From positions 62,001 through 126,000 of the forward strand of contig NZ_JACHZR010000009.1 in the NCBI RefSeq assembly GCF_014193695.1: a stretch of 64,000 nucleotides of DNA. The letters are read 5' to 3'. Positions within the stretch are counted from its first letter, which is position 1; every line of letters starts with the position of its first letter. Below the pieces are notes generated by a model. The model saw nothing but the letters and a program-made list of their open reading frames with translations, did not search any database and had not been told where the DNA came from. A program made the translations under genes and the position numbers. This DNA comes from Rhizobium sp. BK316 (GTDB lineage: Bacteria; Pseudomonadota; Alphaproteobacteria; Rhizobiales; Rhizobiaceae). This document shows positions 43,036 to 51,901 of this stretch, one piece after another.

Positions 43036-44343
43036 ATGATCCGCAAAGCAGCGAAGTATAGCGTCGCCGTTGCTTACCTTCTGGCAAGCAGCAGCCTCAC
43101 GATGGCCGCACCGGCAGTTGTCAACTGCGCCACGGCTGCGCCGGGCTCGATCGAGGCCAGGCTGTGCCTGCCCACGAAATCCATCCGCACTGACAAAGAC
43201 AGCCGCACGGTCAACAATGACAGCAGCGGCAACGGCTTCGGCGGTCGCTCCGGCTCCGGTTCCGGCAAACAGGCGTCGAACCAGAATCCTTCCGGCGATC
43301 AGAACAACGGCGGCAACGACGGTAACGGCAGCGGCGGCGGCAACGGCAACACTGGCGGCTCCGGCGATGGTGACGGCGATGGCCCCGGCGATCATCACGG
43401 TGGTCATCATGGTGGTCACCATGGCGGCAAGGACCGTGACCATCACGGCGGCAAGGACCGTGACCATCACGGCGGCAAGGACCGTGATCACCACGGCGGC
43501 AAGGACCATGGCGATAAGGACCATGGTGATCGTGGTGACAAGGATCACGGTGATCGCGGCGACAAGGGCCGAGGCGACAAGGGCGGTTCTGACCGGGGCG
43601 ACAAGGGTGGCTCCGACAGAGGCGACAAGGGTGGCACCGACCGGGGCGACAAGGGTGGCTCGGACAAGGGCGACAAGGGTGGCTCGGACAGGGGCGACAA
43701 GGGTGGCACCGACCGGGGCGACAAGGGTGGCTCGGACAAGGGCGACAAGGGCGGTTCTGACCGGGGCGACAAGGGTGGCTCCGACAGAGGCGACAAGGGT
43801 GGCACCGACCGGGGCGACAAGGGCGGTTCTGACCGGGGCGACAAGGGTGGCACCGACAAGGGCGACAAGGGCGACTCCGACAAGGGCGACAAGGGTGGCT
43901 CGGGCAAGAGCGGCAGCAGCGGTTCTGACAAGGGCAGCAGTGGCTCCGGCAATGGCGGCAGCAGCGGTTCCGGCAATGGCGGCAGCAGTGGCTCCGGCAA
44001 TGGCGGCGGCAGCGGTTCCGGCAATGGCGGCGGCAGTGGTTCCGGCAATGGCGGCGGCAGCGGTTCCGGCAATGGCGGCGGCAGCGGTTCCGGCAATGGC
44101 GGCGGCAGCGGTTCCGGCAATGGCGGCGGCAGCGGTTCCGGTAATGGCGGTGGCAGCGGTTCCGGCAATGGCGGCGGCAGCGGTTCCGGCAATGGCGGCG
44201 GCAGCGGTTCCGGCAATGGCGGCGGCAGCGGTTCCGACAATGGCGGCAGCAGCGGCTCGGACAATGGCTCCGACAAGGGCAACTCGGATAAGGGCAATTC
44301 CGACAATGGCAACTCGGACAAGGGCGGACACAACCGCGGCTGA
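43036..44343 (+). CDS. secreted, extremely repetitive Gly/Asp/Lys/Ser protein
   Basis: The 435-residue product has a signal peptide (YSVAVAYLLASSSLTMAAPA) and a non-repetitive start with two Cys (VVNCATAA, ARLCLP). Then follow Gly/Asn-rich sequence, a His-rich patch (DHHGGHHGGHHGG), about six GKDRDHHG-type units, about fifteen [ST]D[RK]GDKGG units, and about fifteen SGSGNGG units. GGGAGAAAAAAG before the ATG and the signal peptide favour this frame, although long frames are also open on other strands because of the repeats. It may be an extracellular matrix or metal-binding polymer. Confidence 0.75.
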   Translation: MIRKAAKYSVAVAYLLASSSLTMAAPAVVNCATAAPGSIEARLCLPTKSIRTDKDSRTVNNDSSGNGFGGRSGSGSGKQASNQNPSGDQNNGGNDGNGSGGGNGNTGGSGDGDGDGPGDHHGGHHGGHHGGKDRDHHGGKDRDHHGGKDRDHHGGKDHGDKDHGDRGDKDHGDRGDKGRGDKGGSDRGDKGGSDRGDKGGTDRGDKGGSDKGDKGGSDRGDKGGTDRGDKGGSDKGDKGGSDRGDKGGSDRGDKGGTDRGDKGGSDRGDKGGTDKGDKGDSDKGDKGGSGKSGSSGSDKGSSGSGNGGSSGSGNGGSSGSGNGGGSGSGNGGGSGSGNGGGSGSGNGGGSGSGNGGGSGSGNGGGSGSGNGGGSGSGNGGGSGSGNGGGSGSGNGGGSGSDNGGSSGSDNGSDKGNSDKGNSDNGNSDKGGHNRG

Positions 44344-44364
44344 TCCGATGTCCTGATCCGGGAG

Positions 44365-44391
44365 AGGGCTTCAAGAACCGAAGCCCTTCTT
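44365..44391 (+). terminator. Rho-independent terminator of the repetitive gene
   Basis: AGGGCTTC/GAAGCCCT form an 8-bp stem with a 7-nt loop, 22 nt after the stop codon, followed by TCTTC. Confidence 0.7.
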
Positions 44392-45059
44392 CAATGGCGG
44401 TATCGAAATGCGGTCCGGCGGCGGTGTCTTGTCGCCACCATCTGCCGGGCGCATTCCCTTTCCTCTCTCATTCCTGTGCCCGCGTGCTGGCGCAAAGGAA
44501 GTCACAGGAATTCAGGCGTCGGCTCTGCGGTGATGGTTCATATGTGACTGCGTAGGAGTCACCGCGGCCAAAAGGGCGGGCGCTGAATCTCTGTGAGATA
44601 ACTCGGGGCTGGGCCGGGAACACAGAGATGAGGGGGGAGAGGGATATTTGTGAGGGGCCGGGATCCGGGGAGGGGATGCCGGCTTTGGGGGGCAGAAAGG
44701 GGGTGCCGCGAGGTGCCCCTTTTTTGCGGCATCATGGAGCAAGTGCCACAAGATTTCGATGAGGGCTGATGCTACTGCATAATTCCTTAAATCGGAATCG
44801 ATTTAAGGACAAAATTATGCAGAAACTCAAAGTGTTACAGCGTCCTTTGCGCGTCTTAAAAGACGCGCTGCGCTGTAGAGCCTTTCCTGGTTAGATTGAA
44901 GCATTCTGCCGGAGCAGGTTTTCGTCAGGGTAAAGGCGATTGGCGACGGGCATACCCCAGGTACGTCCGAGCCGATCGCCTTTGATCCTGGCGCAAAGAT
45001 GCCCGGCCCTAGCTGGTTTGCAAGCAAACCACCGGGGTTGGCTGAAACGGGCCGTCTGA
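44392..45059. other. gene-free stretch with repeats
   Basis: No supported gene. It includes a CATTCCTG...CACAGGAATT palindrome (44471-44513) related to the arms of the GIY-YIG elements, and the 44775-44878 repeat. Confidence 0.55.
44775..44878. repeat. rhizobial intergenic repeat (GCATAATTCC...CGCTGTAG)
   Basis: The unit holds CTGCATAATT/AATTATGCAG and CCTTAAATCG/CGATTTAAGG palindromes, then an AGCGTCCTTTGCGCGTC block with a GCGTCTTAAAAGACGC hairpin. I recognise it as a widespread Rhizobium repeat. Confidence 0.75.
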
Positions 45060-45800
45060 TCAGGCGATCGCACCGCCATCTGCGGTCAGTATCGCGCCGG
45101 TTATAATGCTCGCCGCGGGACTGGCCAGAAAGACAACCGCGTTCGCAACTTCGCGGGCCTCGGCGAAGCGTCCCAAGGATGTCATGCCTCGCTGGAATTC
45201 GGCGGCGGGACCGCTCGCTGGATTCGAGTCCGTGTCGGTCGAACCAGGTTGCACGAGGTTGACGGTGATTGCACTTGGCCCCAGCTCTCGCGAAAGGCCG
45301 CGCGTGAAGGAGGTAAGAGCCGCTTTGGACATCGCATAGGCCGTTACGCCTGCGAAGGGTACACGTTCACCGAGACCCGACCCGATGGAAATGATGCGTC
45401 CACCTGCCTTCAGATACGGAATTGCCGCCTTTGCAAACAGCACAGGCGCACGAACGTTGATATCCATCATCTTCTGATAGGCTTCGACATCGAGGTCTGC
45501 GATCGTGCCATTCATCCCGACCGCAGCCGAGTTGACGAGAATATCGAGCCCACCAAGCTTATCGAGCGCCTCATTTACAGACCGCTGAATGGCCTTCGGA
45601 TCGGCGCTGTCGGCTTGGATCGCAAAGGCACGTCGCCCCGCGCGCTGGATGGATTCGGTGACATTTTTGGCTCTCTCCTCCGAGTTCTGATATGTGAGTG
45701 CGACATCAGCGCCGTTCTCAGCCAGAGCGAGCGCGATTGCCGCTCCGATCCCGCGCGAGCCGCCTGTGACAAAAGCGAGTTTGCCCTCAAGATTGATCAT
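45060..45800 (-). CDS. short-chain dehydrogenase/reductase (SDR)
   Basis: The 246-residue protein begins MINLEGKLAFVTGGSRGIGA with the TGGSRGIG cofactor motif, a NSAAV motif (LDILVNSAAVGMNG), catalytic Ser in ISIGSGLGERVPF, and YAMSK with Tyr and Lys. The ending LASPAASIITGAILTADGGA is standard. The ATG at 45800 follows CGAGGAACAC. NADP preference is likely from the SR after the glycines. Substrate unknown. Upstream DNA (45801-46186) contains no clear gene. Confidence 0.88.
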   Translation of the reverse strand: MINLEGKLAFVTGGSRGIGAAIALALAENGADVALTYQNSEERAKNVTESIQRAGRRAFAIQADSADPKAIQRSVNEALDKLGGLDILVNSAAVGMNGTIADLDVEAYQKMMDINVRAPVLFAKAAIPYLKAGGRIISIGSGLGERVPFAGVTAYAMSKAALTSFTRGLSRELGPSAITVNLVQPGSTDTDSNPASGPAAEFQRGMTSLGRFAEAREVANAVVFLASPAASIITGAILTADGGAIA

Positions 45801-46186
45801 GTGTTCCTCGTTCGATTGTTGGATTTGTCGAACTCGGGGATGAATCCCATAGGCTCGGCAGACAATATCTGAGAGCGCTGGGTTGCCTCTCGTAGTGCCA
45901 ACCAGCGGAACGCTGTGTCGCGCAAGGAGGAACAGTTGCCCCAGGGTGAACGGTTTTTCACCGCTCGTCTGCTTCCAACACATTTGGTGCTTTTACTGGT
46001 TCGATGACCGCTGTTGGCGCAAAGCTGCCATGAACGCCACAGCCTTGACCGGTGGTACCTCCTACCGAATTCCGCTCTTTTGTTGTGCGGAGTCCCCGAA
46101 GGGGTATCCTCACTGCCGCGATCTGATCTTAGAACGTGATCAGCCGGTCAGATCGGGGGCACCGACCCTCTGTCCGGACGTCAGCC
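45801..46186. other. gene-free stretch beside the IS3 remnant
   Basis: I see no convincing gene in 386 nt. The neighbouring transposase remnant suggests this is scarred DNA from insertion and deletion events. Confidence 0.4.
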
Positions 46187-46459
46187 TCACCCTTTCGATG
46201 CCTTCGCCAGCATCTCGCTCAGCGTTGCCGCCGAGAGCATGGCTTCGGCCAGGAGCTTCTTGAGCTTCTGGTTCTCTTCCTCCAGTGCTCTCATCCTTTT
46301 GGCATCGAAACCGACATTTCGCACCTGCAGGGATTGCCATCGATAGAAGGTCGGCTCGCTGATGCCGTACCTGTGGCAGACATCGGCCACCGTCACACCG
46401 GCTTTGTGCTCCCTAAGAATGCCCGTAATCTGGTCGTCGTCGAATTTTCTCTTGCCCAT
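46187..46459 (-). pseudogene. IS3-family transposase OrfA, isolated
   Basis: The 90-residue frame reads MGKRKFDDDQITGILREHKA, GVTVADVCHRYGISEPTFYR and ALEEENQKLKKLLAEAMLSA, which is the helix-turn-helix and leucine zipper OrfA of IS3 elements. The OrfB integrase that should follow is absent, so the element is dead. It starts 7 nt beyond the end of the HlyD-type gene, so its insertion defines the 3' border of the secretion cluster. Confidence 0.8.
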
Positions 46460-46466
46460 CACCGCT

Positions 46467-47912
46467 TCAGTCCTCGCGAAATGCTCTGTTGAAACTGTCG
46501 AGCAATGGCCTGACAGCATAGAGCGCCACGCTGCTTTGGCCCGTTTCGATCAGTGTCTGTGCGGGCATGCCCGCGACCAGTTCGACATCCCTCATTTTCG
46601 CCAGCCGCTCGTCCGTCACACGGATCGTCGCGGCAAAATAGGGCTGGCCGGTCTGCTGATCGATGAGACGGTCGGCCGATACGTATTCGACGCGACCTTT
46701 CAGGAGCGGAACGCGCCGCTGATTGTAGGGGAGGAGGTGAACCTGCGCCTCGAGCCCCGCGCGCACGAGATTCATGTCTTCCGGTCTGACGTGGACGGAC
46801 ACGATGAGGCGATCGGAGCGCGGCAGGAGATCGACGAGCGGTTCGCCCGCGCCGACCACGCCACCGGCCGTGTGGATGCGCAGGTTCATGATCGTTCCGT
46901 CTTCGGGAGCACGGATATCGGTCCTCAAAAGCTGGTCGTCGATCGCCCGCAGGCGCTCGCGCAGCTGCAAGATCCGGCTTTCCGTGTCGCGCATGCCCTG
47001 GGCGACTTCGCTCAACCGGGCGCTCTCGAGCTTTGCGAGATCGGCCTGGGTCTCGCTGATCACCTGGTAGGCGCGGGATATCTGCGCCTCGACCTGGCCC
47101 TGCTGGCCATCAAGGTCTGCTTTTTCCCGCTGGAGGTTGAGAAGCCTGCTCTTTTTTTCCAGTCCCTTGGCGTTGAGGGACTTCACCTGATCCAGTTCCT
47201 GGCTCGAGATCGCGGCTCTGTCTGCCAGTGCCGCCTTCTGCGCGCCCAGTCCGACGATTTCCTGCCGCACCTGCGCGATCTTTTCATTGGCGATCTGAAT
47301 TTCCGCCTGCATGACCCGGCGACGGGCTTCGAAGATCTTCTGTTGCCCGGTCAGGATCGCGCCGACCGAAGGATATCTGTCCATGGCCGCCCGGAGATCT
47401 TGCGGATAGACGACACGGTCGCCGCCCGTCTGCTCCGCAAACAGGCGGGCGCGGCTTCCTTCGGCGTCCCAAAGCTGCCCTTGAATGCTGTCGCGCTCGG
47501 CGCGGAACTTCGTGTCGTCGAGTTCGATCACGATCTGTCCGCCCATGACCCTGTCGCCGTTCTTGACGAGGATCCGCCTGATAATGCCGCCTTCCAGATG
47601 CTGGATGGTCTTGCGGCTGGTTTCCGGCTCGATGACACCAGATGCGATCGCAGCGCTTTTCAGCGGCGCCAGAACCGACCAGCCGCCCAATCCGACGATG
47701 AAGACGAGGATCAACAGGTTACCCGTCCAGACAACGCCTCTGAGCCCCGGCATGGGGGAAGGGGGGGCGAACCCGTGCTGGCTCTGTTCGATCACTGGCG
47801 AAAGGGCCGTCCGCCGCCTGGCTGCCGCTGTCGATCGTCGCGCGAACTGCCGGCACGCCCTTGTCCAGTTTGAAATTCTCGCCGGCATTGCGTCCAGTTG
47901 AACAAGGGTCAT
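46467..47912 (-). CDS. HlyD-family type I secretion periplasmic adaptor
   Basis: The 481-residue protein has an N-terminal cytoplasmic tail, one membrane helix (GNLLILVFIVGLGGWSVLA), the biotinyl-lipoyl half motif VIEPETSRKTIQHLEGGIIR, a long coiled-coil hairpin (about 150-330), and the C-terminal barrel (APEDGTIMNLRIHTAGGVVG, AGLEAQVHLLPYNQRRVPLL, TLIETGQSSVALYAVRPLLD). This is the PrsE/PrtE/HlyD type linking the inner-membrane ABC protein to TolC. It is 14 nt downstream of the ABC transporter gene, so they form an operon. A TolC gene is not in the window. Confidence 0.92.
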   Translation of the reverse strand: MTLVQLDAMPARISNWTRACRQFARRSTAAARRRTALSPVIEQSQHGFAPPSPMPGLRGVVWTGNLLILVFIVGLGGWSVLAPLKSAAIASGVIEPETSRKTIQHLEGGIIRRILVKNGDRVMGGQIVIELDDTKFRAERDSIQGQLWDAEGSRARLFAEQTGGDRVVYPQDLRAAMDRYPSVGAILTGQQKIFEARRRVMQAEIQIANEKIAQVRQEIVGLGAQKAALADRAAISSQELDQVKSLNAKGLEKKSRLLNLQREKADLDGQQGQVEAQISRAYQVISETQADLAKLESARLSEVAQGMRDTESRILQLRERLRAIDDQLLRTDIRAPEDGTIMNLRIHTAGGVVGAGEPLVDLLPRSDRLIVSVHVRPEDMNLVRAGLEAQVHLLPYNQRRVPLLKGRVEYVSADRLIDQQTGQPYFAATIRVTDERLAKMRDVELVAGMPAQTLIETGQSSVALYAVRPLLDSFNRAFRED

Positions 47913-47926
47913 GGCGGCGTCCCTCC

Positions 47927-49660
47927 CTATGTTCCGGTTCGAGACGGCGGTTGAAGATAGGTTTCATAAATCCGCTCGCTGTCGCCGAAGGCCGCCACCG
48001 TTCCGTTGCGCATGATGGCGATCTTGTTGGTGACCGGCAGGATCCCCATCCGGTGCGTTATGATAACGACGGTCATCCCACGGGATTTCATGCGCTCGAT
48101 CGCATTGAACAGCATGCGTTCGCCGTCATAATCCAGGCTCGAATTCGGATCGTCGAGAACGATCAGGGACGGATTTCCATAGGCCGCCCGCGCCAGCCCC
48201 AGCTGCTGGCGCTGAGCGCGAAGGAGCAGGTTTCCGCCTTCACCGATATCGGTCTCATAGCCCCGGGGCAGGCGCATGATCGCTTCGTGCAATCCAACCA
48301 GCTTTGCGGCGTCGATCGCCTTGCCGGGATCTCCTCCGTCCAGCCGGCCAATCACGTCCTTGATTGCGCCGCCGAAGAGTTCGATATCCTGCGGCAGGTA
48401 GCCGACATGGCGGGTCCCGCCGCAAAGGCGCAGCGCCGAGATATCGACCCCGCCGAGAAGGGCACATCCGCTCGTTGCCTCCACGACGCCTGCCATGACG
48501 CGTCCGAGTGTCGATTTCCCCGATCCTGAGGGGCCGATGAGCGCGACGCAATCGCCAGGTGCCAGGCGCAGGGTGATATCGGTCAAAATCGGCTGATTGG
48601 CTGATGGCCTGATATAGCTGACATTGTCGAGAATGAGGCCACCGGGTTCCGGCACCGGCACCATTCGGGGGTCGGATCCCGATGCAACTGATATCAGCAT
48701 ATTGTTCAGGCGGTTGAAGGCGTTGCGCGCATAGGTAAAGGCGCGCCATGCCCCGATCGCGCCCTCGATCGGTGCGAGCCCGCGCCCGAGCAGCAGGCTG
48801 GCAACGAAGATGATTCCGGGGCTGCCGTTGTTTTCGAGCACCAGCCATGTCGCGGATCCCATCATGAGGATCTGCGCGAGCGTGCGGATCGATTTGGAGA
48901 AACCGAGAATGATCTCCGTGCGATGCATCGCGATGTCCTGTGACCGTCTTGCCATTTCCGCATCGCGATAGACGATCTGCGCTGCGCCATCCTGCATGCC
49001 CATTGCCCTGATCACCTCGAGGTTCTTGAGGGCGGTCGCAAATCTGAGATAGCTTCTCGAAAGGGCAAGATTGGCGCTGGCAAGCGGCTCCTGCGTCGCC
49101 AGTTCCGTCAGGAACGCAAACAGCAGAAGCGCACATGCGCTCAGAAGACCGATGGCCCCGAGCAGCGGATGAACGAGAAAGAGCAGGAGCAGGAACAGCG
49201 GCGCCCAGGGAACGTCGAAGAACAGCGAGCTGGCCGGTGAATCGAGGAACTGGCGCAGTGCGGCGAGGTCCCTGTAGCACTCCGTGGCGGCTCCCGTATC
49301 GGCGCGAGCGGCATATTCGAACGATGCCGTCAGCACCATGGGCCGCAGCCTGTGGTCCAGCCAGCTGCCGATGCGCGAAAGGGCCGCCCTGCGCACGATA
49401 TCGAGCACGGACCCGACCAGCACGGCGACGGCGATGATCAAGGTCAGCATCAGCAGCGTGTCGACGCTTCGGCTCGACAGGACCCTGTCATAGATCTGCA
49501 GGAGATAGATGGAAGGCGCCAGAAGAAAGAGATTGTAGCCGCAGCTGTAAAGGAAGACCAACCCGAAGGCTCCGGCACAAGCTCGGAGCGCGACAACGAG
49601 GTGTGTCTGCGGGCGCGATAGCTTTGTAGACATCGTTGCCATTATCAGATCTCGCTGCAT
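47927..49660 (-). CDS. type I secretion ABC transporter (PrtD/PrsD type) with altered ATPase motifs
   Basis: The 577-residue protein has six transmembrane segments (to about 310) and one ATP-binding domain. Walker A is GPSGSGKST, the H-loop IITHR is present. The signature, normally LSGGQ, reads LLRAQRQQLGLARA, and Walker B reads LIVLDDPNSSLD, with Asp where the catalytic Glu is usual. Both changes are expected to slow hydrolysis. There is no N-terminal peptidase domain, so substrates should have C-terminal signals. An alternative start is 49642. A hairpin separates it from the Gly-rich gene upstream. Confidence 0.9.
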   Translation of the reverse strand: MQRDLIMATMSTKLSRPQTHLVVALRACAGAFGLVFLYSCGYNLFLLAPSIYLLQIYDRVLSSRSVDTLLMLTLIIAVAVLVGSVLDIVRRAALSRIGSWLDHRLRPMVLTASFEYAARADTGAATECYRDLAALRQFLDSPASSLFFDVPWAPLFLLLLFLVHPLLGAIGLLSACALLLFAFLTELATQEPLASANLALSRSYLRFATALKNLEVIRAMGMQDGAAQIVYRDAEMARRSQDIAMHRTEIILGFSKSIRTLAQILMMGSATWLVLENNGSPGIIFVASLLLGRGLAPIEGAIGAWRAFTYARNAFNRLNNMLISVASGSDPRMVPVPEPGGLILDNVSYIRPSANQPILTDITLRLAPGDCVALIGPSGSGKSTLGRVMAGVVEATSGCALLGGVDISALRLCGGTRHVGYLPQDIELFGGAIKDVIGRLDGGDPGKAIDAAKLVGLHEAIMRLPRGYETDIGEGGNLLLRAQRQQLGLARAAYGNPSLIVLDDPNSSLDYDGERMLFNAIERMKSRGMTVVIITHRMGILPVTNKIAIMRNGTVAAFGDSERIYETYLQPPSRTGT

Positions 49661-49705
49661 TTGATACTGACAAGGAGAAGCTGCCTGCCGGTTCGGCAGA
49701 AGATC

Positions 49706-49733
49706 AGGGTCGCCAGCCGGAACCGGCGACCCT
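49706..49733 (-). promoter_or_regulatory. hairpin between the small Gly-rich gene and the ABC transporter gene
   Basis: AGGGTCGCC/GGCGACCCT form a perfect 9-bp stem with a 10-nt loop in the 85-nt gap. No T run follows on the minus strand, so it may be an attenuator or RNA-stabilising element that sets the ratio of putative substrate to transporter. Confidence 0.55.
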
Positions 49734-49745
49734 CAGGGCCTGAAA

Positions 49746-50318
49746 TCATGAGCCGAGATGGCTGACGTCGATATGGCCGAAGGCGTTGATGAAATGATCG
49801 AGTGAATTGTTCACCGTCGTCGTTTCGGGATCGGTGTGAACCAATGCCGAAGCGATATCGCCGCCCAGAGCGTTGTTTCCGTTGCCGCCGTTGCCGCCGA
49901 CGCCTGCGAGGATGGTGGCATGCTGGTCAGCCACGAGCTGCGTATATTGTGTCGCGGTCGTCGCCGCATTCACCGTAGCCGTGTCGCCGCCGCTCGTATT
50001 GCCTTGATCGCCGTTGGAGTGTGCTTCTCCTCCCGCGCCGCCGGCGCCGCTGGTGAGCGATGCCAGGAAGCCGTTCTGGGCCTGGCTGAAGCCGCCGGGT
50101 CCGCCGCCGCCGGCGTCCCAATCTGCCGTCTGCCAGACGTGATCGCCGTTGTGCAGATGGGTCTCTGCCCCGTAGACCGTTTGTGAGGGGTCCACATAGG
50201 CAACCGGATTGTAGTTGATGTTGCCGTGGTTGTTGCCATCACCGCCGTTGCCGGCATTGGCGTCGCCCGCATCCGGGTTGTTGAGATAAATCGTGTCAGA
50301 CATTTGTGGAATAGGCAT
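49746..50318 (-). CDS. Gly/Asn-rich protein, candidate type I secretion substrate
   Basis: The 190-residue protein starts MPIPQMSDTIYLNNPDAGDA; AAGGAG lies 8 nt before the ATG at 50318. It has no N-terminal signal peptide and is rich in Gly, Asn, Asp and Ala. Residues 131-148 read DQHATILAGVGGNGGNGN, matching the repeat of the divergent protein at 50788. The C-terminus (LDHFINAFGHIDVSHLGS) is amphipathic and acidic/hydrophobic, like type I secretion signals. It lies immediately upstream of the ABC-HlyD genes on the same strand. Substrate status is inferred. Confidence 0.7.
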   Translation of the reverse strand: MPIPQMSDTIYLNNPDAGDANAGNGGDGNNHGNINYNPVAYVDPSQTVYGAETHLHNGDHVWQTADWDAGGGGPGGFSQAQNGFLASLTSGAGGAGGEAHSNGDQGNTSGGDTATVNAATTATQYTQLVADQHATILAGVGGNGGNGNNALGGDIASALVHTDPETTTVNNSLDHFINAFGHIDVSHLGS

Positions 50319-50787
50319 TGATCTCACTCCTTCTACTTCGTTTCGTCCGTGAATCTTTTACGGCGTCCCCCTTACGGCGTGGGTATTCGATGTCACCGCC
50401 AGCCAATACAACCGCGGGCGAATATTGCCTTCGATTTAAACTTCTAACTATCTAGATATTCGGCGACGTTCCTTTGGGTGTATACTTCGATATGACGGAG
50501 CGTTGCTTTGGATTGGTGCCGGGCGATCCGGCGTTGACCGAAAAACGTTCATGTCCCGCCGCGAGAAAGGGGATGCAGGCTGTTGGAACCTCTCGTCCGG
50601 AGGCGGATCTGGTGCTGTCGAACCCGGACAAGAGGAGGCTGCGGCCATGACGGCCAAATGGCTACGTCCTAGCCGAGGGGATGTAGACGAATTGCAGGCT
50701 CTGCTTTTCTGACGTTCGGAGGCACAATGCCCTGATAATTCGGGCTAGATGGGCTGGACGCGCGCTGGCCGCGCAACGGAGACGGTA
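50319..50787. other. divergent promoter region of the two Gly-rich genes
   Basis: These 469 nt separate the two divergent Gly-rich genes. The first half is AT-rich. Short frames near 50491-50650 look fortuitous. Promoters of both transcription units should lie here. Confidence 0.45.
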
Positions 50788-51873
50788 ATGACGGAAACTC
50801 GTCCCTTGTCGGAAGACGTGCCCAAAACGGGCACCGATCAAAACCCCGCCTCCAATGTGGCCGCGGGGCATCTGGCGCTGGTGCCGACCTGGCTTCCGTT
50901 GGATGTCGCTTCCGGTCCGAGTTACACGTCAGCCGGCAGCGGCGGTAACGGGATCAGCGAGGGCGTGATCAGCAGCAACGCATTGGCCGTCTTCATGCCG
51001 TCCAATGCCGCGATTGCGGGACCTCATTCAAGTGTCGACGCCGTTCAGGGCAACGATGCGCTCATCAATCAGCATGCCACCGAGATGGCCGGCATCGGCG
51101 GGAATGGTGGAAGCGGCAATGTTGCCATCGGCGGCGGCGACGGCGGCAGTCATGCCGGCAGCGGCGGCAATGGGGTCTTCTACGGCGGCCTCGTCAGCAC
51201 CGAAACCGCGCTGTTTGTCCCTGTCAATACTGCCGTGGCTGCAGGCCCTGGTGCGGTGGCTCACGCCGACCAATCGAACAACGCGCTGTTCCTGCAGGGC
51301 GCAACCCAGATCGGCGGCATGGGCGGCTCGGGCGGAGACCATAATGTCGCGGGCCATGACTCGCTGAGCCCGGGAACATCGCTGACATTGACCGGCGACT
51401 TTTATGCGGGCCACGGCGGCAATGGATATTTCGTCGGCAGCATGGTCGACGTGAGTATTGCCATCTTCTCGCCGATCAACATCGCCATCGGCGCCGCAGG
51501 CGGCTCGGCAACGGCGCATCAGACAAACAATGTCATTTTCGATCAGGGGACCGTGCAGATCGCCGGCATCGGCGGCAATGGCGGCAGCTTCAACCTGTCG
51601 TCGGACACGATTTTCACCGGCAGCCAGACGGGCGGCGGCGGCGGGGTCGGCTCCTCGACCGGCAGCATGGTCGACGTCAATTTCGGCTATTTCCATCCCA
51701 TCAACATTGCCGTTCCCGCCGGCGGTACGGCAGACGCCCAACAGATCGATCATGTTCTCTATGATCAGGACGCGCTCCAGATGGCCGGCATCGGGGGCCA
51801 CGGCGGAGTGGGCAACCTCACGGACGCCCATTCGGCTCTCGTCGACGATATCATGGGCTTCCTGCACGGCTAG
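50788..51873 (+). CDS. Gly-rich protein with four ~75-residue repeats, candidate type I secretion substrate
   Basis: The 361-residue protein begins MTETRPLSEDVPKTGTDQNP, with GGAGACGG before the ATG, and lacks a signal peptide. Four repeats (about residues 50-111, 123-186, 207-269 and 284-343) share GSGGNGxFxGGxVS, [AIL]F-x-P-x-N-x-A, Q-x-N-[ND], DQ, and [QE][IM]AGIGGNGG endings. The last 17 residues (TDAHSALVDDIMGFLHG) form an acidic amphipathic helix with a hydrophobic end like a secretion signal. It is divergent from the smaller Gly-rich gene and the ABC-HlyD operon. I know no characterised family; adhesin or matrix function is inference. Confidence 0.72.
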   Translation: MTETRPLSEDVPKTGTDQNPASNVAAGHLALVPTWLPLDVASGPSYTSAGSGGNGISEGVISSNALAVFMPSNAAIAGPHSSVDAVQGNDALINQHATEMAGIGGNGGSGNVAIGGGDGGSHAGSGGNGVFYGGLVSTETALFVPVNTAVAAGPGAVAHADQSNNALFLQGATQIGGMGGSGGDHNVAGHDSLSPGTSLTLTGDFYAGHGGNGYFVGSMVDVSIAIFSPINIAIGAAGGSATAHQTNNVIFDQGTVQIAGIGGNGGSFNLSSDTIFTGSQTGGGGGVGSSTGSMVDVNFGYFHPINIAVPAGGTADAQQIDHVLYDQDALQMAGIGGHGGVGNLTDAHSALVDDIMGFLHG

Positions 51874-51901
51874 CGCATTTCCGTTCTTCTTCGAATTTTG
51901 G

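Noticed and set aside
43400..44260. Possible CRISPR array
   Set aside because: The repeats are in tandem without unique spacers and keep a reading frame, so they are coding repeats.
42949..44331. 460-codon minus-strand Ala/Val-rich frame and another plus-strand frame
   Set aside because: They are shadows of the repetitive gene; only the frame at 43036 has a signal peptide and ribosome-binding site.
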